Shown in pieces: positions 9,098 through 18,192 of a stretch of 64,000 nucleotides of DNA (position 1 is the first letter of the stretch; every line of letters starts with the position of its first letter). Below the pieces are notes generated by a model. That model had not been told where the DNA came from, searched no databases, and was given only the letters and a program-made list of their open reading frames with translations. Origin of the DNA: Sulfitobacter geojensis (GTDB taxonomy: Bacteria; Pseudomonadota; Alphaproteobacteria; Rhodobacterales; Rhodobacteraceae); assembly GCF_000622325.1 (NCBI RefSeq), contig NZ_JASE01000005.1, positions 372,001 to 436,000 of the forward strand, read 5' to 3'. A program made the translations under genes and the position numbers.

Positions 9098-10329
9098 ACC
9101 ATCTGTCGGTCAGCGTCGTAGTTGTTAGTCGGGGCCGACCTGATGCACTAAAACGTTGCTTGCTTGGTATCGCGCAGCTTCAGTATCCGGTTTTCGAGGT
9201 CGTTATTGTCAGCGACCCGTCAGGTATCAAGGCCGCGAAAAGCCTGCCGTTTGCCGCCGATCTAAAGCTGGTACCTTTTGACAAACCCAATATCTCGGCG
9301 GCGCGTAACCTCGGGATTGTCGAGGCTGCCGGCGATATCGTGGCATTCATCGACGATGATGCTGTGCCCGAACCCCAATGGTTGCACCACCTTGTGGCAC
9401 CCGCCGCCCAGCGGGATGTCGCGGCGATGGGTGGATTTGTGCGTGGTCGTAACGGCATCTCGTTCCAGTGGAAGGCCCGTAGCCTCGACCGCTTTGGCGA
9501 ACCGCATGCCCTTGAGCTGGAAAAAGAAACGCCGACCATTTTGCATCCGCCCAAAGGGCGCGCGATAAAAACCGAAGGCACAAACATGGCGTTTCGCCGT
9601 GACGTGTTGATCGAGTTGGGTGGCTTTGATCCGGCGTTCCACTACTTTCTTGACGAAACGGATTTGAACATGCGGCTGGCCCGTGCGGGGCACGCGACTG
9701 CATTGGTGCCTTTGGCCGAGGTCCATCACGGATTTGCCGCAAACAGAATGCGCAGCGCCAACCGTGTGCCGCGCGACCTGTTTGACATCGGGGCCAGTTG
9801 GGCAGTTTTTCAGCGAAAACACGTGGTGATGTCCGAACGCGCTGGGCAATGGGCGCGCTTGCGGGCGTCCGAACGTCGCCGGTTGCTTCGCCATCTGGTC
9901 GCGGGGGGATTAGAACCGCGGTCAGTACGTCGTTTGATGCACCGGCTGGACCTTGGATTTACCGAAGGCGGCCAGCGCGACCTGACGCCCCTCAAGCTGC
10001 CTGCACATCCGGCCGCACCGTTTAAAGCCTTTCCGGCATTGCCCCGAGAGTCGATCCAGATGTCGTCGCGCCCGTTCACTTTTCGCAAAGACTTAAAGGT
10101 CGCGGCGGAAAGGGTGAAAAATGGTGAAATCGTCACCCTGATGACCTTGTCGATGACCGCTATGTATCATCAACTCGCATTGAACGAGGACGGGGTTTGG
10201 GTGCAGCGGGGCGGGCTTTTTGGAAAGTCGGACCGTACGCAACCGCTATGTCGTATGACAACAAGGTCACGGCGGCTTGAAAAGGAACAAAGGCGCGTTG
10301 CCAGACAGCGTGGTTTCGGCAAAGACTAG
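9094..10329 (+). CDS. Family 2 glycosyltransferase
   Basis: The 411-residue protein has an N-terminal GT-A domain (about 1-235). It starts VSVVVVSRGRPDALKRCL and contains the acidic metal site AFIDDDAVPEPQW (about residues 85-97) and a catalytic-region FLDETDLNMRL. The C-terminal 170 residues are basic and do not match a domain I know. There is no signal peptide or membrane segment, so it probably acts at the cytoplasmic face. ATGA overlap with kdsB indicates cotranslation. Donor and acceptor sugars cannot be read from the sequence. Confidence 0.85.
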   Translation: MNHLSVSVVVVSRGRPDALKRCLLGIAQLQYPVFEVVIVSDPSGIKAAKSLPFAADLKLVPFDKPNISAARNLGIVEAAGDIVAFIDDDAVPEPQWLHHLVAPAAQRDVAAMGGFVRGRNGISFQWKARSLDRFGEPHALELEKETPTILHPPKGRAIKTEGTNMAFRRDVLIELGGFDPAFHYFLDETDLNMRLARAGHATALVPLAEVHHGFAANRMRSANRVPRDLFDIGASWAVFQRKHVVMSERAGQWARLRASERRRLLRHLVAGGLEPRSVRRLMHRLDLGFTEGGQRDLTPLKLPAHPAAPFKAFPALPRESIQMSSRPFTFRKDLKVAAERVKNGEIVTLMTLSMTAMYHQLALNEDGVWVQRGGLFGKSDRTQPLCRMTTRSRRLEKEQRRVARQRGFGKD

Positions 10330-10365
10330 GCTAACAGAGACTGGGATGATCCAGTGGAGAATGAG

Positions 10366-10410
10366 ATGGCACAAGCCACACTGAAATATTTTGAGGTAAG
10401 AGATGCGTAA
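10366..10410 (+). CDS. Possible 14-residue leader peptide overlapping galU
   Basis: GGAGA at 10356-10360 precedes ATG 10366 by 5 nt. The frame encodes MAQATLKYFEVRDA and stops at TAA 10408-10410, eight bases into galU. The galU ATG (10403) lies inside it in another frame. This suggests translational coupling, but so short an ORF can occur by chance. Confidence 0.3.
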   Translation: MAQATLKYFEVRDA

Positions 10411-11290
10411 AAAGGTAACGAAAGCGATCTTTCCGGTGGCAGGCATGGGAACCCGCTTCTTGCCGGCAACCAAATCAGTGCCCAAGGAAATTATGACCCT
10501 CGTTGACCGCCCTCTGGTCCAATATGCGATTGACGAGGCCCGGGCCGCAGGGATTAAAGAATTCATCTTTGTCACCTCGCGCGGCAAAGGGGCGTTGGAA
10601 GACTATTTCGACCTTGCGCCACAGCTAGAACAAGAGCTGCGTAAGAAGGGTAAAACCGAGCTGCTTGAGATCTTGAAATCGACCAACATGGACAGCGGCG
10701 CAATTGCCTATGTGCGTCAACACAAGGCACTGGGGCTTGGCCACGCGGTTTGGTGTGCGCGGCGGCTGATCGGCAACGAACCCTTCGCGGTGATGTTGCC
10801 CGACGACGTGATCGCGGCGGAAAAGCCGTGTTTGCAGCAAATGGTCGAAGCTTATGCAGAAACCGGTGGCAATATGGTTGCCGCGATGGAAGTGGCCCCC
10901 GAGCGCGCGTCGTCATACGGGGTGCTGGATATTTCCGAAGACGACGGTCAGTTGGTCAAGGTCAAAGGTATGGTTGAAAAGCCGCCAGCGGGCGAAGCGC
11001 CGTCAAACCTTGCGGTGATTGGGCGGTATATTCTGTCGCCCAGCGTGTTGCAGAACCTCAACAAGATGAAGTCAGGCTCCGGTGGGGAGATCCAGCTGAC
11101 CGATGCCATCGCGCAGGACATCGCGAACGAGAACAACGTTCATGGCTACCGTTTTCGCGGGCAGCGGTTCGATTGCGGCTCTAAATCAGGGTTTCTGCAG
11201 GCGACTGTTTCGTTTGGTCTGGCGCGCGAAGAGTTGCGCGATGATCTGCGGACCTATCTGAAAAGCATCATGTTGGACGGCGACACCTAA
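10403..11290 (+). CDS. galU: UTP-glucose-1-phosphate uridylyltransferase
   Basis: GalU makes UDP-glucose, the precursor for UDP-galactose and surface glycans. The 295-residue protein has the nucleotidyltransferase signature FPVAGMGTRFLPATKSVPKE near the N-terminus, VMLPDDVI for metal binding and VEKP in the sugar-phosphate region. Length is typical. It lies 17 bp before galE on the same strand, so the pair supplies UDP-glucose and UDP-galactose to the surrounding glycosyltransferases. Confidence 0.95.
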   Translation: MRKKVTKAIFPVAGMGTRFLPATKSVPKEIMTLVDRPLVQYAIDEARAAGIKEFIFVTSRGKGALEDYFDLAPQLEQELRKKGKTELLEILKSTNMDSGAIAYVRQHKALGLGHAVWCARRLIGNEPFAVMLPDDVIAAEKPCLQQMVEAYAETGGNMVAAMEVAPERASSYGVLDISEDDGQLVKVKGMVEKPPAGEAPSNLAVIGRYILSPSVLQNLNKMKSGSGGEIQLTDAIAQDIANENNVHGYRFRGQRFDCGSKSGFLQATVSFGLAREELRDDLRTYLKSIMLDGDT

Positions 11291-11307
11291 GGCGAGGAGC
11301 CGACACA

Positions 11308-12291
11308 ATGGCCTATGTATTGGTGACGGGGGGGGCGGGCTATATCGGTTCGCATGCCTGTAAGGCGCTGAGGGCGGCGGGATATACGCCGGTCACTTAC
11401 GACAGCCTTGTAACAGGTTGGCAAGATGCGGTTAAATTCGGCCCTTTTGAACAGGGAGATTTGCTGGATCGTGCCAGATTAGACTCTGTTTTTGCCCAAT
11501 ATGAACCGGTTGCCGTGATGCATTTCGCAGCGCTCAGTCTGGTCGGCGAATGCATGCAGGATCCGGGACTTTATTGGCGCAACAACGTGTCCGGATCTTT
11601 GAACCTTATCGAGGCAGCCGTTGCGGCGGGGTGTCTGAACTTTGTGTTTTCATCGACCTGTGCGACCTATGGTGATCAGGACAATGTTGTGCTGGACGAG
11701 GACAGCGCTCAAATGCCGATCAACGCCTATGGGGCGTCCAAACGTGCGATCGAGGATATGCTCGCCAATTTTGAAACAGCACACGGGTTGCGACATGTGA
11801 TCTTTCGCTATTTCAATGTGGCGGGGGCCGATCCTGACGGCGAGGTTGGCGAATTCCACCGGCCGGAAACACATCTTGTGCCATTGATGCTGGATGCGAT
11901 CGACGGGAAACGCGACGCCCTGACAATATTTGGCACCGACTATGATACGCCAGACGGCACTTGTATCAGGGACTATGTGCATGTTTGTGATCTGGTTGAT
12001 GCGCATGTTCTGGGGCTAAAATGGCTTGCGGATGACAAAAAAAGCAGGGTGTTCAACCTTGGGACAGGTACGGGGTTTTCGGTGCGCGAAGTGCTGGATC
12101 AAAGCCATGCGGTCACAAATCGCGCCGTGCCGTGTCACGAAGGACCGCGCCGCGCGGGGGATTGCACAAAGCTTGTTTCGGGGTCGTCGCGCGCCAAGGC
12201 CGAATTGGGGTGGAACCCCCATAGATCCACGATGAAACAGATGATTACCGACGCGTGGAGATGGCACCAGTCCGGCCATTACGACGCCTAG
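11308..12291 (+). CDS. galE: UDP-glucose 4-epimerase
   Basis: This extended short-chain dehydrogenase (327 residues) interconverts UDP-glucose and UDP-galactose. It shows the NAD-binding GGAGYIGSHACKAL at the N-terminus, the catalytic Ser/Thr region FSSTCATYGD and the YGASK catalytic Tyr-Lys pair. The C-terminal RAGDCTKLVSGSSRAKAELGW is typical of GalE. A good ribosome site (GGCGAGGAG) precedes ATG 11308. The stop is one base from the next start. Confidence 0.95.
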   Translation: MAYVLVTGGAGYIGSHACKALRAAGYTPVTYDSLVTGWQDAVKFGPFEQGDLLDRARLDSVFAQYEPVAVMHFAALSLVGECMQDPGLYWRNNVSGSLNLIEAAVAAGCLNFVFSSTCATYGDQDNVVLDEDSAQMPINAYGASKRAIEDMLANFETAHGLRHVIFRYFNVAGADPDGEVGEFHRPETHLVPLMLDAIDGKRDALTIFGTDYDTPDGTCIRDYVHVCDLVDAHVLGLKWLADDKKSRVFNLGTGTGFSVREVLDQSHAVTNRAVPCHEGPRRAGDCTKLVSGSSRAKAELGWNPHRSTMKQMITDAWRWHQSGHYDA

Positions 12292-12292
12292 G

Positions 12293-13489
12293 ATGCCCCC
12301 AGCGCGGCTGCTTGACCTTACAAGGAGCCTGCGCCGTGCGGGCCGCATGCCCACCGGTGTCGACCGCGTCGAACACGCCTATCTCGATCAGTTTATCAAC
12401 GACGATGTGCCCGCGTTGGGGTTGATACGTACCGCTTTCGGTTACGTTCTTTTGGATCGTGACGGAATGATTGCCTTTCGTGACCGGTTAAACGGTAATT
12501 TAAAATGGGGCCGCGCTGATGTTTTGTCGCGGCTGCCATGGCGGCGAGAACAGGCTCTAACACAGGCCGAAACGGACGTACGCCGCCACGCGATGGCGCG
12601 CTGTTTGCCCCCACGGTTGGGCCGGATGTTGCAACAATACCTTCCCTCAGGTTTTGCGTACTACAACGTAGGACACAGCAATCTGACCGACCGAGTGTTT
12701 CAAAATGTTCACTCGGCGTCCGGCTCTATTGAGGTGATGATCCATGATGTGATCCCGCTGGAATACCCGCAATACCAACGGCCCGGAACCATCGCGCCGT
12801 TTCGCGCCAAACTTGAACGTGTGCGTAGGCATGCAGACAGGGTGATCTACAACTCTGAAGATACCCGTCAGCGGACCGAAACTGTGATGCAGGAATGGGG
12901 ACCGCTGCCGCGCGGTATTGTTTCGCATTTAGGAACAATTTCAACGGTCCCGCAGCTGTCTGAACTCCCCGCAGGTCTGCCGCCGCAAGAGCCGTATTTT
13001 ATCACGACAGGGACAATCGAACCGCGCAAAAACCACCGGTTTCTGCTGGATTTGTGGGGACGGATGGGGGCTGATGCACCGGTTTTGCTGATCTGTGGAA
13101 GCCGAGGTTGGAACAATGATGCGGTCTTTGCGCAGCTCGATCAACTTACCCCTGAGGGGCGGATACGGGAGATAGCAAACCTGAACGATGGTGCCATGTC
13201 AGCGCTCGTTGAACGGAGCGCAGGCATGTTGTTTCCCAGCCATGCCGAAGGGTTCGGTTTGCCACCTATCGAGGCACTGCAGCTTGGAACGCGTGTTTTA
13301 TGCAACGATTTGACTGTATTACATGAAATAATTGGCGATAACGCCACATTTGCCCCTGTTTCCAATCCTGAATTATGGCTAAAAACAATTCAAAGTTGGA
13401 AAGAAATGCCGCCGCCTGCAGACAAAGAAGCCATCTTTGTAGGTCCAAGCTGGACCAATCACTTCAAGACCGTGTTAAGGTTAAGATGA
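12293..13489 (+). CDS. Family 4 (GT-B) glycosyltransferase
   Basis: The 398-residue protein has a two-lobed GT-B layout. The second lobe starts near EPYFITTGTIEPRKNHRFLL (about residue 230) and ends with the donor-binding motif HAEGFGLPPIEALQLGTRVL, typical of mannosyl- or glucosyltransferases of GT4. The first lobe contains VMIHDVIPLEYPQY, often seen in mannosyltransferase B-like enzymes. It starts one base after galE. The last 150 bp are more AT-rich than the rest. Linkage and sugar are unknown. Confidence 0.85.
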   Translation: MPPARLLDLTRSLRRAGRMPTGVDRVEHAYLDQFINDDVPALGLIRTAFGYVLLDRDGMIAFRDRLNGNLKWGRADVLSRLPWRREQALTQAETDVRRHAMARCLPPRLGRMLQQYLPSGFAYYNVGHSNLTDRVFQNVHSASGSIEVMIHDVIPLEYPQYQRPGTIAPFRAKLERVRRHADRVIYNSEDTRQRTETVMQEWGPLPRGIVSHLGTISTVPQLSELPAGLPPQEPYFITTGTIEPRKNHRFLLDLWGRMGADAPVLLICGSRGWNNDAVFAQLDQLTPEGRIREIANLNDGAMSALVERSAGMLFPSHAEGFGLPPIEALQLGTRVLCNDLTVLHEIIGDNATFAPVSNPELWLKTIQSWKEMPPPADKEAIFVGPSWTNHFKTVLRLR

Positions 13490-13534
13490 TATTGCGCCAA
13501 CGAGCGGTAGATTTCCAAAGGAAATAGGTGGTGT

Positions 13535-14545
13535 TTGGGCATATTTCGGTCATATGGGCTGAGGCTTCAACGTAAACGGTGGCGGGCGCGTGCGATCCGC
13601 AAGCGTCGAGAACTCAAGCGTGTCGCGAACCGAACGGGTCAGATCCGTTCGGACGACCTTTTGCTGTTCTGCACCCAGCGCAACGAAGGCGTTCGTCTGC
13701 CCTATTTTCTGGAATACTATCGTAAGATGGGCATTGGCCATTTCTTTTTTGTGGACAATGACAGTGACGACGGTTCCCTGGATTATCTTGCGGATCAACC
13801 TGACGTGTCGGTCTGGAGCACTAAAGCCAGCTATAAACGCGCCCGCTTTGGCGTTGACTGGCTGAACTGGCTGCAAATGAAACACGCCCATGGGCATTGG
13901 GTGCTGACCGTTGATCCGGACGAGTTTCTGGTATTCCCCTTCTGCGATACGCGACCCTTGCGGGCGCTGACCGACTGGCTGGATGCCTCGTCGATCAAGT
14001 CGTTTTCGGCGATGCTGTTGGATATGTACCCTAAAGGGCGGCTGGACGAGCAACCCTACCAGGCCGGTCAGAACCCCATTGATATCGCCTGCTGGTTTGA
14101 CAGTGGTAATTATACGATTTCACGCAATCACAGTTTTGGAAACCTTTGGATTCAAGGTGGCCCCCGCAGCCGCGTCTTTTTTCCCGACACACCGGAAAAG
14201 GCACCGGCCTTGAACAAGGTTCCATTGGTCAAATGGGATAAGCGGTATGCCTACGTAAGCTCTACGCATATGTTGCTGCCGCGCGGTTTGAATCAAGTTT
14301 ATGATGAATGGGGCGGTGAAAAAGCCTCTGGCGTTCTGTTGCATGCCAAGTTTCTTGACACTTTTGGCGAGAAGGCCAAAGAGGAACTGGAGCGCAGTCA
14401 GCATTATGCAGGGTCTGTTGAATACAAGGCTTATGCAGAGCGGATCAAGGATGACCCGCAGCTTTGGTGCAAGTGGTCGGAACGCTATATCAACTGGCGC
14501 CAACTTGAAATTCTGGGTCTGATGTCCAAAGGAAACTGGGCGTGA
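13535..14545 (+). CDS. Glycosyltransferase family 2 protein (PF13704 type)
   Basis: The 336-residue protein fits the Glyco_tranf_2_4 family common in roseobacters. It shows LLFCTQRNEGVRLPYFLEYY near residue 45, FFVDNDSDDGS, and the metal site TVDPDEFLVFP near residue 125. The only in-frame start that keeps the conserved N-terminus is TTG 13535, which is unusual and may mean weak translation. The basic N-terminal 30 residues may contact the membrane. GTG of the next gene overlaps its stop (GTGA), so the two are coupled. Confidence 0.82.
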   Translation: MGIFRSYGLRLQRKRWRARAIRKRRELKRVANRTGQIRSDDLLLFCTQRNEGVRLPYFLEYYRKMGIGHFFFVDNDSDDGSLDYLADQPDVSVWSTKASYKRARFGVDWLNWLQMKHAHGHWVLTVDPDEFLVFPFCDTRPLRALTDWLDASSIKSFSAMLLDMYPKGRLDEQPYQAGQNPIDIACWFDSGNYTISRNHSFGNLWIQGGPRSRVFFPDTPEKAPALNKVPLVKWDKRYAYVSSTHMLLPRGLNQVYDEWGGEKASGVLLHAKFLDTFGEKAKEELERSQHYAGSVEYKAYAERIKDDPQLWCKWSERYINWRQLEILGLMSKGNWA

Positions 14546-16239
14546 GCGTCGGTATTGTAATGCTGGTGCACACCGCCCTTGGCCGGGCGGAGCAGGTTGC
14601 ACGGCATTGGTCGGCGGCGGGCTGTCCGGTCGTGATCCACGTGGACAAGATGGTCGAACGCAAGACTTACGAGAGTTTTGTCACGGCTCTGTCGGATCTG
14701 GAACATGTGACGTTCAGCACACGGTTTCGCTGTGAGTGGGGCACATGGGGGATCGTTCAGGCCACGCAGGCTGCATCGGAACAGATGCTGGCGCAGTACG
14801 CCCAAGTGCGACATGTCTATCTGGCGTCGGGGTCCTGTCTGCCGTTGCGTCCGGTTGAAGAATTGCTCGATTATCTGCGCGAACGCCCGCAAACCGATTT
14901 TATCGAAAGCGCAACCACCTCCGAAGTGCCCTGGACCGTTGGCGGCTTGGATGAAGAGCGTTTTACCCTCCGTTTTCCTGTGTCGTGGAAACGCAACCGC
15001 CATCTGTTTGATTTTCTGGTCAACACGCAGCGGTCGTTGGGATTGCAGCGCAAGATGCCCAACGGCATCGTTCCGCATATGGGGTCGCAATGGTGGTGCC
15101 TGACGCGGCGTACCCTGTCGGCCATATTGCAAGATCCCGAACGCCCGACCTATGACCGGTTTTTCCGCCATGTCTGGATACCGGACGAAAGCTTTTTCCA
15201 GACCCTTGCGCGGCATTATTCCAGTAATATCGAAAGCCGTTCATTGACGCTGTCGAAGTTCGATTTCCAAGGTAAGCCGCACATCTTTTACGATGATCAC
15301 CTGCAACTTTTGCGCCGGTCTGATTGTTTTGTTGCGCGGAAAGTCTGGCCCTATGCGGATCGCCTGTACGAGGCGTTTTTGACGGATGCCGCCGGCGCGA
15401 TGAAAAAGACGGAACCGAACCCAGGCAAGATTGACCGTATCTTTTCCAAAGCGGTTGAACGCCGGACGCGCGGGCGTTCGGGGCTTTATATGCAAAGTCG
15501 TTTCCCGAACGAGGATTGGGAAAACGGCGTGACCGCCGCGCCCTATTCGATGTTTCAAGGCTTTGCCGAACTGTTCGAGAATTTCGAACCCTGGCTTGCC
15601 TCGGCGACCGGCGCCCGGGTGCATGGACATTTGTTTGCCAAGGATAAAGTGCATTACGCCGACGGGCAAACCGCGATCAACGGCGCGCTTTCTGACAGCG
15701 CGGTGTTGCGCGACTATAACGGCAAGGGGTTTTTGACGAACTTGATTTGGAATACGCGTGGCGAGCGGCAGTGTTTCCAATTCGGACCCGCCGATAATCA
15801 GGACATCTGCTGGCGGGTGGCAAAAGACCCGAATGCGCAAGTTTCGGTGATCACCGGCGCTTGGGCGGTTCCGCTGTTTCGCTCCAACCGTGATTTTGCC
15901 GACATCCGCGCCATTGCGGCCAATCTGCAAAAGCTGGAAAGCGAACACATGGATATCCTGCGTTCACCCTACACCAAGGCGCGTGTGCGGATCTGGACAA
16001 TGGCCGAATTCATTGAGGCCCCGATGGAACCGTTGCAAGGTATTCTGGACGAGATTGGACGTACCAAGCTGAGCCGGCTTTCAGAGGCACCGAAAATGGT
16101 TGATCTGGCGGGCTTTGGCCAATTCCTACAGAACCTCAAAAATCAGGGGATGCACCCCTATCTTATGGGTGACTTCCCTGTTGAACGTGGTGTCGCGGCG
16201 ACGCCTAAAGCGCAGCGCAAACCCTATCTGGTGCAATAA
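14542..16239 (+). CDS. Core-2/I-branching-like glycosyltransferase with a C-terminal DUF5928 domain
   Basis: The N-terminal 250 residues resemble family 14 enzymes, known in animals as beta-1,6-N-acetylglucosaminyltransferases: VIHVDKM near residue 35, YLASGSCLPLRP near residue 95, and a WIPDESFFQTL acidic motif. The remainder (about 300-565) matches the DUF5928 region I associate with these roseobacter proteins. The start is GTG 14542, overlapping the previous stop. Bacterial members are little studied, so sugar specificity is open. The sulfotransferase gene follows after 2 bp. Confidence 0.78.
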   Translation: MSVGIVMLVHTALGRAEQVARHWSAAGCPVVIHVDKMVERKTYESFVTALSDLEHVTFSTRFRCEWGTWGIVQATQAASEQMLAQYAQVRHVYLASGSCLPLRPVEELLDYLRERPQTDFIESATTSEVPWTVGGLDEERFTLRFPVSWKRNRHLFDFLVNTQRSLGLQRKMPNGIVPHMGSQWWCLTRRTLSAILQDPERPTYDRFFRHVWIPDESFFQTLARHYSSNIESRSLTLSKFDFQGKPHIFYDDHLQLLRRSDCFVARKVWPYADRLYEAFLTDAAGAMKKTEPNPGKIDRIFSKAVERRTRGRSGLYMQSRFPNEDWENGVTAAPYSMFQGFAELFENFEPWLASATGARVHGHLFAKDKVHYADGQTAINGALSDSAVLRDYNGKGFLTNLIWNTRGERQCFQFGPADNQDICWRVAKDPNAQVSVITGAWAVPLFRSNRDFADIRAIAANLQKLESEHMDILRSPYTKARVRIWTMAEFIEAPMEPLQGILDEIGRTKLSRLSEAPKMVDLAGFGQFLQNLKNQGMHPYLMGDFPVERGVAATPKAQRKPYLVQ

Positions 16240-16241
16240 TC

Positions 16242-17669
16242 ATGTCTCCCAAGTTTCAAAGCTTTGTCGTCTTTGCCGAGATGCGTACCGGATCGAACTT
16301 TCTAGAGGCCAATTTAAACGCCTTTGACGGGATCAACTGCCACGGAGAGGCCTTTAATCCCCATTTCATCGGCTATCCCAACAATGACCCGATCCTAGGT
16401 GTCGATCTGAAAACCCGCGATGCCGACCCCAAGGTGTTGTTGTCAGCGATCCGTAACAACACCGCACGGCTCAGCGGATTTCGCTATTTTCACGATCATG
16501 ACCCGCGGGTGTTTGATGATATCATGGCGGACGAGACCTGCGCCAAGGTGATTCTGACGCGCAACCCTGTCGAAAGCTATGTCAGTTGGAAAATTGCACA
16601 GGAAACCGGTCAGTGGAAACTGACCGATGTGAAGGCACATAAGGCAGGACAGGCCCAGTTTGATGCAAAAGAATTTTCCGCCCATCTTGAGGCATTGCAG
16701 GCGTTTCAGATCACCCTGCTGAACCGGTTGCAAACCACAGGACAGACTGCCTTTTATGTGGCCTACGAGGATCTGCAAAGCGTTGATGTGATGAACGGGT
16801 TGGCCAGATATCTGGGTGTCGACCCGCAGATGGAAGCGTTGGATAAAAGTCTCAAAAAGCAGAACCCGAGCCCGATATCGGCGAAAGTGCGTAACTACGA
16901 CGATATGCTAAAAGCGTTGTCGCAACTGGACCGGTTTGATCTGACCCGAACGCCCAATTTTGAACCGCGCCGTGGGCCGGTTGTGCCATCCTATGTGGCC
17001 GCGGCTGACAGTGCGTTGTTGTATTTGCCACTGCGGTCGGGGCCGCAGGCATCTGTTTTACGCTGGATGGCAGATTTGGACGGCGTGACGCGGTCTGATT
17101 TACAGACCAAGATGACGCAAAAAGACTTGCGGCAGTGGAAACGCAAACACCCCGGCCATCGCAGTTTCGCGGTTCTGCGCCATCCGGTGCAGCGCGCGCA
17201 TGATGCATTTTGCCGCCACATCTTGCCGGTCGACAAAGGCAGCTATGTTCAGCTGCGCAAGACCATGATGCGGCGCTATAAGATGCCATTGCCAGAAAAC
17301 GGGCCCGATGAACGGTATGATCTGGCCGCGCACCGGACCGCTTTCGTTGCTTTCCTGAGGTTTCTGAAAGGGAATCTGTCAGGGCAGACCGCCATTCGGG
17401 TTGATCCGGCGTGGTGTACACAGACGCAGGCGATCATGGGTTTTGCCGAATTGTGCCTGCCGGACCGCCTTATCCGCGAGGACGATCTTGCAGCTGAGCT
17501 GTCCGATCTGGCGCGGGTTGTTGGCCGGACAGATGTGCCGCCTGTTCCGCAAGCCGCACCGGACCAGCCCTTTGCGCTGGAACAGATTTATGATGCGGAA
17601 ATCGAAAAACTGACGGCGGATGCGTATCAGCGCGACTATGTGATGTTAGGTTTTTCTGCTTGGAAATAG
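16242..17669 (+). CDS. Sulfotransferase with two sulfotransferase-like halves
   Basis: The 475-residue protein looks like two fused modules. The first (1-235) is NodH-like: a PAPS 5'-phosphosulfate loop at R15-T-G-S in FAEMRTGSNFLE, and a 3'-phosphate site at R107/S112 in VILTRNPVESYVSW. The second (about 250-475) has a divergent loop LPLRSGPQAS (262-271) and a matching FAVLRHPVQRAHDAF (309-323), like cell-surface carbohydrate sulfotransferases. I infer PAPS-dependent sulfation of the glycan made by the locus. The second half may be a distinct transferase or a recognition domain. Confidence 0.78.
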   Translation: MSPKFQSFVVFAEMRTGSNFLEANLNAFDGINCHGEAFNPHFIGYPNNDPILGVDLKTRDADPKVLLSAIRNNTARLSGFRYFHDHDPRVFDDIMADETCAKVILTRNPVESYVSWKIAQETGQWKLTDVKAHKAGQAQFDAKEFSAHLEALQAFQITLLNRLQTTGQTAFYVAYEDLQSVDVMNGLARYLGVDPQMEALDKSLKKQNPSPISAKVRNYDDMLKALSQLDRFDLTRTPNFEPRRGPVVPSYVAAADSALLYLPLRSGPQASVLRWMADLDGVTRSDLQTKMTQKDLRQWKRKHPGHRSFAVLRHPVQRAHDAFCRHILPVDKGSYVQLRKTMMRRYKMPLPENGPDERYDLAAHRTAFVAFLRFLKGNLSGQTAIRVDPAWCTQTQAIMGFAELCLPDRLIREDDLAAELSDLARVVGRTDVPPVPQAAPDQPFALEQIYDAEIEKLTADAYQRDYVMLGFSAWK

Positions 17670-17682
17670 AGCGGCCGACGCT

Positions 17683-18147
17683 TTAGGCAGCCTGCGCGGA
17701 TTTCTCTTCAGTCAGGATCGTATAAAGCGTTCCCGCATCCGAATTAGACCGCAATTTGTTGCAGATCGATGCATCGCGCAATGTCCGTGACACCAGCGCC
17801 AGCGCCTTAAGGTGTTCAACACCGGCATCTTCAGGCGCGAACAGAGCAAAGGCCAGATCAACGGGCTGGCGATCAACGGAAGAGAAATCAATCGGCGTGT
17901 CGAGCAGCACAAACGCGCCGACAACCTCTTGCAGCCCCGCAAGCCGGGCATGGGGCAGGGCCACACCGTGGCCCACACCCGTTGGCCCCAATGCCTCGCG
18001 GGCATTCAGGGCTTCGACAACGCGGTCGGCTTGCAACCCGTGCGCAGCAAACATCAAGTCACCGAGCTCTTGCATCAGCCGCTTCTTGCTGGAGGCGGAG
18101 GTCAGAACCTTGACCGCCTCCGGCTTCAGAAGTTTTGAAAAATTCAT
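17683..18147 (-). CDS. ptsN: Nitrogen-PTS EIIA component PtsN
   Basis: PtsN (154 residues) receives phosphate from NPr in the regulatory PTS and controls carbon/nitrogen and potassium responses. The EIIA fold shows GVGHGVALPHARL with the phosphorylated H66. The gene ends the minus-strand run kdsD-lptC-lptA-lptB-hpf-ptsN, a conserved proteobacterial order. It lies 45 bp after hpf and converges with the sulfotransferase gene. Confidence 0.93.
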   Translation of the reverse strand: MNFSKLLKPEAVKVLTSASSKKRLMQELGDLMFAAHGLQADRVVEALNAREALGPTGVGHGVALPHARLAGLQEVVGAFVLLDTPIDFSSVDRQPVDLAFALFAPEDAGVEHLKALALVSRTLRDASICNKLRSNSDAGTLYTILTEEKSAQAA

Positions 18148-18192
18148 TCAATCCACTCTGTTATCGCTGTGAGGCTGCCCTCACCCGGTTCC

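Noticed and set aside
12293..13489. Horizontal transfer of the GT4 gene, suggested by its AT-richer end
   Set aside because: Only the last 150 bp are AT-rich and no mobile-element trace flanks it, so the evidence is too weak.
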